Of a DNA stretch of 64,000 nucleotides, positions 47,745 through 57,074 are shown one piece after another; position 1 is the stretch's first letter, and each line of letters opens with the position of its first letter. The notes under the pieces were generated by a model that was not told the origin of the DNA, ran no database searches, and saw nothing but the letters and a program-made list of their open reading frames with translations. The stretch comes from JALORV01 sp963703945 (GTDB lineage: Bacteria; Pseudomonadota; Gammaproteobacteria; Burkholderiales; Burkholderiaceae_F), in NCBI GenBank assembly GCA_963703945.1, contig CAVPGM010000011.1, forward strand, positions 248,001 to 312,000. The letters are read 5' to 3'. The position numbers were made by a program, and so were the translations under genes.

Positions 47745-47774
47745 TTGAAATATAAACATACACGGATGTATGTA
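47745..47774 (+). promoter_or_regulatory. Candidate promoter of the acrAB-OMF operon
   Basis: TTGAAA (47745-47750) and TATGTA (47769-47774) with an 18-bp spacer. The -10 element lies inside the AcrR-type operator, so repressor binding would exclude RNA polymerase. It also argues that translation starts at ATG 47819 rather than ATG 47777. The region is clearly more AT-rich than its surroundings. Confidence 0.4.
47756..47773. promoter_or_regulatory. AcrR-type operator
   Basis: Inverted repeat ACATACA-CGGA-TGTATGT with 7-bp perfect arms. The arms are the same as the core of the E. coli AcrR site (TACATACA...TGTATGTA), with a shorter centre. It lies in the divergent acrR/acrA region. Confidence 0.65.
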
Positions 47775-47818
47775 TTATGCACGAACGCAAAGATGTGCCT
47801 CAGCCGGGACCTCCGCCA

Positions 47819-49138
47819 ATGACGAAAAGCAACTCATCAAGTCACTCGACTCTCGACGTGGCTGTTCGACGCGCAACTTGGCTGCGTGCCCTCACGCTCG
47901 CCGTTAGTCTCATCGCGACCGCGTTGGTTCTTGCGGCCTGCGCACGCGGCGACGAACACAACCCCGCGAAGGGCGGCTTTCCTCCGGCGCCCGTTTCGGT
48001 GCTGGAAGTAAAGGCCGTGACCGTGCCGGTGCAATTCGAATACGTCGGTCAGACGGCCGGCTCGAAGGAAGCCGAAGTGCGGGCACGCGTGCAAGGCGTA
48101 CTCGAGCGTCGGACGTATCAGGAGGGCGGGTACGTCAAATCGGGACAGCTGCTGTTTGTGATTGACCCGCGGCCCTACGCCGCGCAGGTGCAGGCGGCCG
48201 AGGCCGATCTCGCGCGCGCGCAAGCGCAATACGCACAGGCAAAACGCAATTTCGATCGAGTCAAACCGCTTGCCGACAGCAATGCGCTGAGCCGGCGTGA
48301 GTTCGACGAAGCCGTCTCGAACGAGGAGATCGGCGCTGCTGCGATCAAGCAGGCGCAGGCGCGCCTCACCGAGGCTCGCCTGAATCTCGGTTATACGACG
48401 GTCAGCTCACCGGTGAACGGCTATGCCAGCCGTGCACAGAAGTCCGAAGGCTCCCTTGTTTCGCCGGGGCAGGAAAGCCTGCTGACGACGGTGTCGCAGG
48501 TCGATCCGATCCACGTGAAGTTCAGCGTGTCGGAGCAGGAGCAGCTGCGACTGACTCGGTTGCTCGAGTCCGGCAAGATCGCCGCGCCTTCGATTGAGAA
48601 GGGAGCCAGGAACGGTTATTCGGTTCTTGTCCGGCTGTCTGACGGCAGCACCTACCCGCGCGCCGGAAAGCTGGGCTTCGTGGATACGCGGATCAACCCG
48701 AGCACCGGTTCGTTCGATGCCCAGGCCGAGATTCCGAATCCCGATCATGCGCTGCTGCCCGGACAGTTCGTGCGCGTGGTGCTGCAGGGTGCGACGCGAC
48801 CGGACGCGATCGTCGTGCCGCAACGCGCGGTATTGGACAGCCCGCAGGGCAAGTTCGTCTACGTGCCCGGCAAATCGCAGGATGGCCGAGATGTCGCGCT
48901 GCCTCGCCCGGTGACCGTCGGCGACTGGGTTGAATTGGATGGCCAGCAGCAGTGGATCGTCGAGTCGGGCCTGAAGCCGGGCGACAGCGTGATCGTCGAG
49001 GGCACCGCGAAGCTGTTCCCGGTTCCCGGAGGTGCACCCATCATGCTCGGGCCCCCGCCGGGCGCGGAAGCAAAGGGCGCGCCGCCCGAAGCCGGCAAGG
49101 GAGCCAAGGGCGAAGTGAAGAAATCGGAAGCCAAGTAA
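47819..49138 (+). CDS. acrA: RND efflux periplasmic adaptor (AcrA/MexA-like lipoprotein)
   Basis: A 439-residue membrane-fusion lipoprotein. The signal sequence ends in lipobox LAAC (Cys near 40). Lipoyl halves are EAEVRARVQGVLERRTYQEGGYVKSGQLLF and LGYTTVSSPVNGYASRAQKSEGSLVSPG, with a helical hairpin between, then barrel and membrane-proximal domains. The C-terminal tail is Gly/Ala/Lys-rich. It starts at ATG 47819; an upstream ATG at 47777 is too close to the operator and probable transcript start. It joins AcrB to the outer-membrane factor. It is the first gene of the three-gene pump operon. Confidence 0.9.
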   Translation: MTKSNSSSHSTLDVAVRRATWLRALTLAVSLIATALVLAACARGDEHNPAKGGFPPAPVSVLEVKAVTVPVQFEYVGQTAGSKEAEVRARVQGVLERRTYQEGGYVKSGQLLFVIDPRPYAAQVQAAEADLARAQAQYAQAKRNFDRVKPLADSNALSRREFDEAVSNEEIGAAAIKQAQARLTEARLNLGYTTVSSPVNGYASRAQKSEGSLVSPGQESLLTTVSQVDPIHVKFSVSEQEQLRLTRLLESGKIAAPSIEKGARNGYSVLVRLSDGSTYPRAGKLGFVDTRINPSTGSFDAQAEIPNPDHALLPGQFVRVVLQGATRPDAIVVPQRAVLDSPQGKFVYVPGKSQDGRDVALPRPVTVGDWVELDGQQQWIVESGLKPGDSVIVEGTAKLFPVPGGAPIMLGPPPGAEAKGAPPEAGKGAKGEVKKSEAK

Positions 49139-49195
49139 CCGCGGCCTGCGCTGTAGGCCTCGCAACCTTCCTGGCGATCACGGAGTACGACGACC

Positions 49196-52100
49196 ATGTT
49201 TTCGCGTTTCTTCATTGACCGGCCGATCTTCGCCGTAGTGCTGTCGATATTCATCGTCATCGCCGGCCTGGCCTCGATGCGTGTGTTGCCGATCGCGCAA
49301 TACCCGGAGATCGCTCCGCCGGTGGTCACCGTGCGAGCGGTCTATCCGGGCGCCTCGGCCACGACCCTGGAACAGACCGTCGCCGCGCCGATTGAAAGCG
49401 CGATCAACGGCGTCGAGCACATGCTGTACATGAGCAGCAACTCGTCGTCGAATGGGGTCGTCGAGATCCTGGTGACATTCGATATCGGCACCGACGCCGA
49501 CCAGGCCGCGCTGAACGTCAACAACCGGGTCAAGCAGGCCGAAGCGCGACTGCCCGAGGAAGTACGGCGCCAGGGAGTGACCGTCGAAAAGGGTTCGTCG
49601 GCGTTCCTGCAGGTTCTGGCGTTCTATTCGCCAGACGACCGGTTCGACGATTTGTACACGTCGAACTACGTCACGCTCAACGTTCTTGATGAACTGAAGC
49701 GGCTGCCCGGAACGACCAACGTGCAGATCTTCGGCGCCAAGGATTACGCGATGCGCGTGTGGGTGCGGCCCGACCGGCTGGCGCAGCTGAAGCTGACGAC
49801 CACCGATGTGATTCGTGCCATCAACGAACAGAACGCCCAGTTTGCAGCCGGCAAGGTCGGTCAGGCGCCTTACGGCGGCAACCAGGACCTCGTTTACACC
49901 GTCACATCCAAGGGACGGCTGGCCGACCCGAAGGAGTTCGAGAACATCATCATTCGATCCGACAGCGAAGCCGCGGCGGTTCGACTGAGAGACGTCGCCC
50001 ACGTCGAGCTCGGAAGCAAGGATTACGACTTCATCGGACGCTACAACGGCAAGCGCGCCACACTGGTCGGTGTCTTCCTTCAACCGGGCGCCAACGCCCT
50101 GGAGGTCGCGGGCAGCGTCAAGCACATGACCGACGAGCTTGCCAAGCGCTTCCCGCAGGGCCTTGCGTATGCCATTCCGTACGACACCACGCGATTCGTC
50201 GAAGTGTCGATCCACGAAGTCGTAATTACGCTGTCGATCGCGGTGGTGCTGGTCTTCCTGGTCGTCTATCTGTTCCTGCAGAACTGGCGCGCAACGCTGA
50301 TTCCGGTCCTGGCGGTACCGGTGTCATTGATCGGTACGTTCGCCGGCCTGCTGATGCTCGGCTATTCGATCAATACGTTGACGCTGTTCGGCATGGTGCT
50401 GGCGATCGGGATCGTGGTCGACGACGCGATCGTCGTTCTCGAAAACGTCGAGCGGATCATGCACGAGGAGAAGCTCAGTGCACGCGAAGCCGCTGTCGTG
50501 GCGATGGAGGAGGTCACCAGTCCGATCGTCGCGATCGTGCTGGTGCTGATCTCGGTATTCGTGCCGATCGCCTTCCTCGGCGGGTTGACCGGAGAGCTGT
50601 ATCGCCAGTTCGCGATCACGATTTCGATCGCGGTGGCGATCTCGGGCGTCGTCGCGCTGACGCTGACTCCCAGCCTGTGCGTGATGATTCTGAAGCGCGA
50701 GCACAAGAATCCCGGACGGTTCTTCAACGCGTTCAACAACTGGTTTGCGCAGGTCACGCGGCGCTACACCAGCGGCGTGATCTGGATAATCCGGCGCGGT
50801 CTGATCGCGCTGGCGATCTTCGGCGGCATGGTCCTGATTGTGGTCGGGCTGTGGCGCTTCACTCCCGGCTCGCTCGTGCCGGACGAGGATCAGGGCTTCT
50901 TCATCTCGGCGGTGATATTGCCCGATGGCTCGAGCCTGCAGCGCACCGACAAGGTGGTCAACGAGGTCGTCGGCATCCTGAAGAGCAACCCGATCAATGA
51001 AGACGTCGTCGCGTTCACCGGCTTCGACTTCCTCGGCGGCGGCTTCCGCAACAACGCGGCCACCATCTTTGTCACACAGATTCCCTGGCACAAGCGCAAG
51101 GGAGTGAGCACGCCTCAGCTGGTCGGCGAGTTCTTCATGAAGACCGGCCATATCAAGGAAGGGCTGGTGCTGGCCTTCGCGCCGCCGGCGATCTTCGGCC
51201 TCGGCACCGCGGGCGGCTATGAGCTCTACATCCAGAATCGCGGCGAAGGCGGACCGGCCAAGATGCAGGAAGTCCTGCAGCAGTTTCTCGGCCGTCTGAA
51301 TTCGGACCCGCAGCTGGGTGGAGCCCAGACGCTGTGGCGCGCGAACGTTCCGCAGCTCTATGTGGACGTCGACCGCGACAAGGCCAAGGCACTGGGCGTG
51401 CCGATCAACGATGTGTTCGACACGCTGAGTGCAACGCTGGGCAGCTTCTACGTGAACGACTTCAACAAGTACGGTCGCACGTGGCAGGTGCTGATGAGTG
51501 CCGAGCCGCAATTCCGAAATCGACCCGAAACGGTGGGCGGAATGTGGGTCCGCTCGGCACGCGGCGAGATGATCCCGCTGTCATCGCTCGCGACGGTCAA
51601 GTACGTCTCGGGCCCTGATTCGCTGGATCGGTTCAATAACCTGCCCGCGGTGAAGATCTTCGGTCAGGCCGCACCCGGCGTGAGCTCCGGACAGGCCATC
51701 GCTCGCGTCGAGCAGATCGCGCGCGAAGTGCTGCCACCCGAGTTCGGCTTCGACTGGGGCGGCGTGTCGTTCCAGGAGAAGCGCTCCGCAGGTACTTCGG
51801 GCCTGGCGCTGGGCATGGCCGTGGTCATGGTGTTCCTGATTCTGGCGGCGCAGTACGAGAAATGGTCGCTGCCATTTTCGGTGTTGATGGCATTGCCGTT
51901 CGGTACCTTCGGTGCGCTGGCCGCGATCTGGGTCAAGAACCTGCTGGCCCCGATCACCGGCGCCATGCCGCTGTCGAATGACGTCTATTTCCAGATCGGT
52001 CTGGTCACGCTGCTCGGACTGGCGGCAAAGAATGCGATCCTGATCGTCGAGTTCGCCTCGCTGAAGAAGTCGGAGGGCTACTCGAGTTCGGCCGCAGCCA

Positions 52101-52468
52101 TCGAGGCGGCCCGGCTGCGGTTCCGCCCGATCATCATGACCTCGATGGCGTTCATCCTGGGTGTTGTGCCGCTGGCATTCTCGACCGGGGCCGGCGCCGG
52201 CGCGCGGGTTTCGGCGGGCACCGGCGTCATGGGCGGCATGCTGGCCGCGACGTTCCTTGCGGTCTTCTTCGTGCCATTCTTCTTCAAGTTGATCACCGAA
52301 CGCAAGGTGCGCGAAGCGCGTTCGGAAGAGGAGCTGCGGGCCGAAGTGGCTGAAGGCGAGCGACGCAGCGCCGAGCATCACCGGCAGCTCGCTGCCGATG
52401 CGGCAGCGCACGTCCATGTGCGCAAAGGACAGATTACGTCGTCTCCGGCGCACGAAGGAGGCGAGTGA
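49196..52468 (+). CDS. acrB: RND multidrug efflux pump AcrB/MexB-like
   Basis: A 1090-residue inner-membrane proton/drug antiporter of the HAE1 family. It begins FFIDRPIFAVVLSIFIVIAGLASMRVLPIAQYPEI-like and has the TM4 proton-relay pair in GIVVDDAIVVLENVERIM, GGLTGELYRQFAITI and the C-terminal ILIVEFASLKKSEGYS repeat. Hydrophobic segments are distributed 1+5 twice as expected. The C-terminal extension of about 45 charged residues is somewhat longer than in E. coli AcrB (1049). It lies 57 bp downstream of acrA. It probably exports hydrophobic drugs, solvents or bile-like compounds. Confidence 0.95.
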   Translation: MFSRFFIDRPIFAVVLSIFIVIAGLASMRVLPIAQYPEIAPPVVTVRAVYPGASATTLEQTVAAPIESAINGVEHMLYMSSNSSSNGVVEILVTFDIGTDADQAALNVNNRVKQAEARLPEEVRRQGVTVEKGSSAFLQVLAFYSPDDRFDDLYTSNYVTLNVLDELKRLPGTTNVQIFGAKDYAMRVWVRPDRLAQLKLTTTDVIRAINEQNAQFAAGKVGQAPYGGNQDLVYTVTSKGRLADPKEFENIIIRSDSEAAAVRLRDVAHVELGSKDYDFIGRYNGKRATLVGVFLQPGANALEVAGSVKHMTDELAKRFPQGLAYAIPYDTTRFVEVSIHEVVITLSIAVVLVFLVVYLFLQNWRATLIPVLAVPVSLIGTFAGLLMLGYSINTLTLFGMVLAIGIVVDDAIVVLENVERIMHEEKLSAREAAVVAMEEVTSPIVAIVLVLISVFVPIAFLGGLTGELYRQFAITISIAVAISGVVALTLTPSLCVMILKREHKNPGRFFNAFNNWFAQVTRRYTSGVIWIIRRGLIALAIFGGMVLIVVGLWRFTPGSLVPDEDQGFFISAVILPDGSSLQRTDKVVNEVVGILKSNPINEDVVAFTGFDFLGGGFRNNAATIFVTQIPWHKRKGVSTPQLVGEFFMKTGHIKEGLVLAFAPPAIFGLGTAGGYELYIQNRGEGGPAKMQEVLQQFLGRLNSDPQLGGAQTLWRANVPQLYVDVDRDKAKALGVPINDVFDTLSATLGSFYVNDFNKYGRTWQVLMSAEPQFRNRPETVGGMWVRSARGEMIPLSSLATVKYVSGPDSLDRFNNLPAVKIFGQAAPGVSSGQAIARVEQIAREVLPPEFGFDWGGVSFQEKRSAGTSGLALGMAVVMVFLILAAQYEKWSLPFSVLMALPFGTFGALAAIWVKNLLAPITGAMPLSNDVYFQIGLVTLLGLAAKNAILIVEFASLKKSEGYSSSAAAIEAARLRFRPIIMTSMAFILGVVPLAFSTGAGAGARVSAGTGVMGGMLAATFLAVFFVPFFFKLITERKVREARSEEELRAEVAEGERRSAEHHRQLAADAAAHVHVRKGQITSSPAHEGGE

Positions 52469-53877
52469 TGAGAAGAAGCGTCAAGGCGATTCTTGTTGCG
52501 GTGATCTTCGTGTCACTTGCCGCGTGCAGGACGATTGATACCAAACTGCCGACGGTCGAGCTGCCGGAGGCGAGCGTGCAGAGCCTTCCGGGAGTCGAAC
52601 GCTGGTGGACTCAGTTCAACGATCCGCAACTGAACGCCCTGATCGAGGAGGCGTTCGCTGCGAACCTCGACCTGGGCGTCGCGATGGCGCGCATCGAGGA
52701 AGCACGCGCCAACCTCGGCGTCGCCCGCTCCTTTCTATTTCCGACGGTCGACGCCTACGCCGCGGCTGACCGCACGCGACGCAGCAATGCAACCGAACCG
52801 CAATTCCCGGGGCCATTGACCACCAACCACTATTCGGCCGGCCTGCAGGCCTCGTACGAGGTCGACCTGTCGGGGCGGATTGCGGCCGGCGTCAGTGCGG
52901 CGCAATCGACGCTGCTTGCCACGCGCTACAACACCGAGGAAGTGCGCACGGTGCTGGCGGCGCAGGTTGCGACGACGTATTTCACGCTGCTCGCACTCGA
53001 TGCCGAACTGCAGATCTCGCGCGACACGCTGGTGACGCGCGAAGACGCTGTCACGCTGCAGCGCCAGCGATACGACGCCGGACTGATCGGCGAGTACGAC
53101 TACAAGCTGGCGCAAGCTGAGCGTGCCAGCGTGGCTGCTTCGATTCCGCCACTGCAGCGTGCGCGGGCGCAGACCGAAGCCGCCCTCGCCACGCTCGCCG
53201 GCCGCAGTGCGCGCGCCGTGTTCACGCCGGTGATAGTGCGCGGAGGCAAGCTGGAAAGCTCGACTGTTCCCGAAGTCCCGGTGGGTCTGCCGTCGGACGT
53301 GCTGGCGCGGCGACCCGACATCCGGCAATCCGAGGCGCAACTCGCGTCGGCAAGCGCCCGCGTGGCTGAGGCGCGCGCCCAGTATTTCCCATCGCTGCTG
53401 CTGACGGGCTTCTACGGCAGCGAGAGCTCGGACCTCGCGAATCTTTTCTCCGGCCCGGCTCTCGTCTGGTCGATCGCGGCGCGAGCACTGCAGCCCATCT
53501 TTTCGGGTGGACAGATCACGGCGCAGGTCGACGCCACCAAGGCGCGCCAGCAGCAGCTCGAACTTCAGTACGTGCAGACCGTGCAATCGGCCTTCCGCGA
53601 CGCGCACGACGCGCTCGTCGCGCATAGCAGCGCCCGCGAGAGCTTCGTCGCCCAGGACGAGAGGCGCGCGCTCTTCGCTCAGGCCTTCGCGCTGGCCGAG
53701 CTGCGCTACCGAAGCGGCTACGTCAGCTACATCGACGTGCTGGATACGCAGCGCAACCTGCTGGAAGCCGAGCGACAGCGCGTGCTGGCGCTGCGTGAGC
53801 GTCAGGTTGCGCTGGTGGATCTTTACAAGGCGATCGGTGGCGGCTGGTCGCCCGAGCAGTTTGCGCAGGCGCGCTAG
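52468..53877 (+). CDS. Outer-membrane efflux lipoprotein (OprM/NodT family)
   Basis: A 469-residue outer-membrane channel of the TolC superfamily. Signal sequence with lipobox SLAAC; then WWTQFNDPQLNALIEEAF, paired helical-barrel repeats and RRPDIRQSEAQLASASARVAEARAQYFPSL, a classic OMF motif, and its second-half equivalent near YIDVLDTQRNLLEAERQ. Start ATG 52468 has AAGGAGG 6 bases upstream; a GTG three bases earlier is possible. The ATG overlaps the acrB stop (TGATG). It completes the AcrAB pump and might also serve the MacAB-like system. Confidence 0.92.
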   Translation: MRRSVKAILVAVIFVSLAACRTIDTKLPTVELPEASVQSLPGVERWWTQFNDPQLNALIEEAFAANLDLGVAMARIEEARANLGVARSFLFPTVDAYAAADRTRRSNATEPQFPGPLTTNHYSAGLQASYEVDLSGRIAAGVSAAQSTLLATRYNTEEVRTVLAAQVATTYFTLLALDAELQISRDTLVTREDAVTLQRQRYDAGLIGEYDYKLAQAERASVAASIPPLQRARAQTEAALATLAGRSARAVFTPVIVRGGKLESSTVPEVPVGLPSDVLARRPDIRQSEAQLASASARVAEARAQYFPSLLLTGFYGSESSDLANLFSGPALVWSIAARALQPIFSGGQITAQVDATKARQQQLELQYVQTVQSAFRDAHDALVAHSSARESFVAQDERRALFAQAFALAELRYRSGYVSYIDVLDTQRNLLEAERQRVLALRERQVALVDLYKAIGGGWSPEQFAQAR

Positions 53878-53936
53878 CGCGGCCGGTGCGCTGCGATCAG
53901 TCGAAGTTCGGGTGCGGCGGACCGAGCGGAAGAGCC

Positions 53937-54855
53937 TTACGCCGCGGCAGCCGATGTCGGACCATGCGCGTCGTGCAGGTTCCACGCTTCGCGCACGAGG
54001 CTGACCAGCGCCGATATGGCCGGCTCCTCTGCGCGTGCGGCCGGGTAGACGAACCACAGCGTCGTCTCGATGGCCACGCCGGGCCAGATCACGAGTTCGC
54101 CTTCTGCCGCTCGGGCGCGCGCCACTTCATCGCGCACCAGCGCCACACCCAGCCCGGCGACGACCAGACTGGTGATGACCGTCTCGTCGTCCGCCAGCGC
54201 AGCCGGCTCCGGCGGCTCTTCACCGTGCGCGGCGAACAGCTGCGACACGAGCCGCGTGTGTGTGGAAAGGGTCGGCGTCCGGATCCAGGGCAGTGTCGCG
54301 ATCTCGCGCCACTCGGCCTTGCGAACGCGGGCCGCCCATGCCGCGGGCGCCGCGACACGGTAAATGAGCTGGCGCAGCGGCAGCGCCTGCAGCGGCAGTG
54401 CCGGGGCGTCACCGAAGAAGAAGCTGGCATCGAGGCGGCCGTCTCGCACGCTCTCGAGCGCGGTGCCGGACATCGTCTGATGCAGTTCGAGGCGCAACAA
54501 CGGGTGTTGCTGAACGGCGCCCGACAGCACGGCGCCGAGCCGGTTGTCGACCGGATCGGTGACCGTACCCACATGCAGCAGCCCGGCGACATCCGCGTGC
54601 ATCTGCAGGGCGGCGCGCTTCACACCTTCCGCCGCATTCAGCACCTTTTGCGCGTGTATCAGCAGTTGCCGGCCGGCTTCAGTGAGTTCCATGCCCGTGG
54701 CCGACGCGTTCGAACAACCGGACGTCGAGCGTGCGCTCGAGGGCCTTGATGTGGCCGCTGACTGCCGGCTGGCTCAGATGCAGCCGCTCCGCGGCGCGGG
54801 TCAGATGCCCTTCCTCGGCCACCGTAGCAAACGTTTTTAGCTGGTAAAGCTCCAT
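53937..54855 (-). CDS. LysR-type regulator, frameshifted near 54694
   Basis: A LysR-type regulator. The helix-turn-helix (LKTFATVAEEGHLTRAAERLHLSQPAVSGHIKALE) and the effector domain are in different frames. Removing one G in CACGGGCATG near 54694 joins LFERVGHGMELTEAGRQLL and gives 305 residues. Closely similar proteins are annotated as HexA/LrhA- or CysB-like, but no specific target is evident. It is divergent from a small gene at 55030, across an AT-rich region with a 12-bp palindrome. Confidence 0.85.
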
Positions 54856-54903
54856 CGCAGGACGCTCCTCAGCGAACACTAATCTGTATTTTGCAATGCG
54901 GCA

Positions 54904-54915
54904 ATACTGCAGTAT
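54904..54915. promoter_or_regulatory. 12-bp palindrome ATACTGCAGTAT in an AT-rich divergent region
   Basis: A perfect palindrome 49 bp upstream of the LysR start. The region 54880-54990 is strikingly AT-rich against the GC-rich genome, and contains a -10-like TATACC (54984-54989) towards the plus-strand small gene. It is a plausible LysR operator with divergent promoters. Confidence 0.45.
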
Positions 54916-55029
54916 CTCCAATTGGTATGATTTATGCTAATTATTTGAATTTACGATTGTATTTTTGCCTGAAACGAGCCGATTATACCGTTGTGCGAAG
55001 CAGCAATCGCGCCACTAAAGGGAGTAGCC

Positions 55030-55386
55030 ATGCCCATCCTGAGTCGTTCGTTCACCTGGCGCACGCCAGGTTTCCTTCCCCGAACTTCGCGCTCGCGCCC
55101 GGCCACCAGGCCGATGCCGTCTTCAACCGGCGCCGAGCGCGCCCCCAACCCAACATCGGCCGCCCAGCATCCGGCAGACCCCGCACCTGGCCGCAAGCTT
55201 GCTGAACGTCGCGGCGAGGCGCTGCGCGCGATGTTTCCAATGCTGTTCAGCCTGTATGCGCGTCGTTCGGATCTTTGGCAGGCCATCGCGATCGAGCGCT
55301 ACCTCGCTCAAGCGTCCAATCTGGTCGAACTGGAACAGCGGATTCACCAGGTGGAGCAGCGCCGCCAGTTCTCCTGGTCCGAGTGA
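55030..55386 (+). CDS. DUF3563-like small protein with Pro/Arg-rich N-terminus
   Basis: A 118-residue protein with two parts: a basic, Pro-, Ser- and Arg-rich N-terminal half, and a helical C-terminal half, IERYLAQASNLVELEQRIHQVEQRR, that resembles the DUF3563 motif of betaproteobacteria. Shine-Dalgarno GGGAG lies 5 bases before ATG 55030. It is divergent from the LysR gene and possibly its target. No function is known. Confidence 0.6.
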   Translation: MPILSRSFTWRTPGFLPRTSRSRPATRPMPSSTGAERAPNPTSAAQHPADPAPGRKLAERRGEALRAMFPMLFSLYARRSDLWQAIAIERYLAQASNLVELEQRIHQVEQRRQFSWSE

Positions 55387-55571
55387 ACTGTAACGAGTTT
55401 CGTTACAGGCCGCTGCCCTGGAAGTCCCATTCCAACCCGGGGTCGATCGCGAAAAGCGATGTGACGCATCTGCAATCTCGATTTTATTTTCGCCCGCGAT
55501 GCGCAGATGATGAGATTGTCTTAATGCACGATCGTCCGCACATCGCGGCGACCGCGAACGAAGGGAAGATG

Positions 55572-55757
55572 ATGAACCGCATCCATCGCATCGAGCACCG
55601 CGGACTGCTGCGTCGCTTCGGCGACTGGCTGACCGAGTCCTTCGAGCGCGCACAGGTGCGCGACCACGATCAGTATGTCTCGTCGGCGCGCAATCCGCGC
55701 GAGGCCTCGCAACGCCTGCACTGCATTGAACAAGGCGTGGAAAGCCTCCACGCCTGA
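55572..55757 (+). CDS. Small DUF3563-like protein
   Basis: A 61-residue basic protein, MNRIHRIEHRGLLRRFGDWLTESFERAQVRDHDQYVSS..., with the amphipathic helical look of the short DUF3563/DUF1127-like proteins. ATG 55572 is preferred over the ATG one codon earlier, because AAGGGA at 55561-55566 is then 5 bases away. A strong intrinsic terminator follows at 55811, so the gene is expressed in this direction. It lies 185 bp downstream of the other small protein gene. Confidence 0.6.
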   Translation: MNRIHRIEHRGLLRRFGDWLTESFERAQVRDHDQYVSSARNPREASQRLHCIEQGVESLHA

Positions 55758-55810
55758 GACCGGTTGTCTCCTTGGCGCGTTAGCGTCTGTCTCCTTGCGC
55801 GCGCCCTTCC

Positions 55811-55845
55811 GGCCGACGCGGTTCGCCGCGTCGGCCTTTCTTTTT
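55811..55845 (+). terminator. Intrinsic terminator with TTCG tetraloop
   Basis: An 11-bp GC-rich stem (55811-55821 with 55826-55836), a TTCG loop and the run TTTCTTTTT. It ends transcripts of the small gene at 55572. The T-run exists only on the plus strand, so it is not bidirectional for the convergent BON gene. Confidence 0.85.
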
Positions 55846-55850
55846 GATTC

Positions 55851-56414
55851 CTACCGGCTCGGCGGCCTGACCCACGCCGGATCCACAGGCCAAAGCGGCG
55901 CGGCGCGCGTCCCGACGATCAGCTGATCGAACACGTGCTCGACGCCGTCGACCCGCTGCACTCGTGCCAGTAGCGCGCGCTGCTCGGCGGCCGAACCCAC
56001 GCAACCTTTCAGCGTCACGTAGTGGCGCTCGGTGGTGACCCAGACACTGGCACCCGCGAACCGGGCGTCTGCGCGGATCGCCTGCAACACGCGTTGCTGC
56101 ACTTCCGGGTCGCGTCGGTACGCGTTGCTGTCTTCGCACTTCTTGGCAAGCCAACAGGACGTTCCACGCTCGATGCGACCGTGCGCCTGCCTGCGCATTT
56201 CGTCTTCGGTGATCAGCGGGCCCAGCGGTCGCGGACAAGTCGGAAGCGCACCGACCGCCTGTTCAAACGGCGTATCGAACCAGTTGCGTCGCTCGGCACT
56301 GGTCGCGGGATTCTGCGCGGCAACGCCGTGCACCAGTGCGCATGACGACGCGATCGCGGCCAATGCGGTCGCGCGACGACGCAGACCGAGGTACCGGTGA
56401 ACGATATTCCGCAT
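55851..56414 (-). CDS. Exported BON-domain-like protein
   Basis: A 187-residue protein. Signal peptide (about 1-33) after an Arg-rich start; then a Cys-containing region (ALPTCPRPLG, GTSCWLAKKCEDSNAY) and a BON-type domain (VLQAIRADARFAGASVWVTTERHYVTLKGCVGSAAEQRALLARVQRVDGVEHVFDQLIVG). BON domains bind membranes or ligands in the periplasm. The cysteines, four in the N-terminal half and one in the BON domain, could form disulfides. Start ATG 56414 begins the signal peptide. It is divergent from dedA across 35 bp. Confidence 0.75.
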   Translation of the reverse strand: MRNIVHRYLGLRRRATALAAIASSCALVHGVAAQNPATSAERRNWFDTPFEQAVGALPTCPRPLGPLITEDEMRRQAHGRIERGTSCWLAKKCEDSNAYRRDPEVQQRVLQAIRADARFAGASVWVTTERHYVTLKGCVGSAAEQRALLARVQRVDGVEHVFDQLIVGTRAAPLWPVDPAWVRPPSR

Positions 56415-56449
56415 CACCCCGTATTCTGCGGCTTCGACAAGTCGATGAC

Positions 56450-57022
56450 ATGGATGCCGCGACACTGATACAGCAATACGGGCTGCTCGCAGTCTTGCTG
56501 GGCGCCTTCATCGAGGGCGAGACGGTGCTGCTGCTGGCGGGTGCGCTGTCACACGCCGGGTTGCTGGATCTGCGCTGGGTTCTCATCCTCGCTGCGCTCG
56601 GCGCGTTCGCCGGCGACAGTTTCTACTTCCTGCTCGGGCGGCGCTTCGGGCCGCACGCGACCGAGCGCTTTCCCTGGCTGGCCAATGCAGTTCCGCGCAT
56701 CGACAGTCTGGTCCGGCGCTGGCGATGGGGTGCCGTCATCGCGCTGCGCTTCATGTACGGCTTGCGCGTCGCTGGCCCGATGCTGATCGGCGCCGGAACG
56801 ATGCCCCGCCTCGAGTTTCTCGCGGCCAATGCAGCGGGCGCCACGCTGTGGGCAGTTCTGGTTGGCGGTCTGGGCTACCTGGCGGGCCACGCCGTCGAAG
56901 CGGTGCTCGGCCGCGTAGCCGGCGCGGAGAAGATGCTGATGGCGGCCGTCGTCCTCGCCGGCGCTGTCGCCTTGCTGGTTCGCACCGTACGACGGCGGCG
57001 CCGAACGCAGCGGGACGACTGA
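56450..57022 (+). CDS. DedA-family membrane protein
   Basis: A 190-residue DedA/SNARE-associated protein: ALLGAFIEGETVLLLAGALSHAG, GAFAGDSFYFLLGRRFG (the conserved G-D/G-R signature), RWGAVIALRFMYGLRVAGPMLIGAG with the FxxGxR/G-P motif, and two C-terminal helices. DedA proteins include undecaprenyl-phosphate or phospholipid flippases in the inner membrane and often relate to antimicrobial peptide resistance. It lies 52 bp before a QseBC/PmrAB-type two-component pair, a meaningful context because DedA proteins influence lipid A modification. Confidence 0.88.
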   Translation: MDAATLIQQYGLLAVLLGAFIEGETVLLLAGALSHAGLLDLRWVLILAALGAFAGDSFYFLLGRRFGPHATERFPWLANAVPRIDSLVRRWRWGAVIALRFMYGLRVAGPMLIGAGTMPRLEFLAANAAGATLWAVLVGGLGYLAGHAVEAVLGRVAGAEKMLMAAVVLAGAVALLVRTVRRRRRTQRDD

Positions 57023-57074
57023 GCGGCATCATCGACGCGCTATCGTTGCACTCACCCACGAACGAACGACCGCG

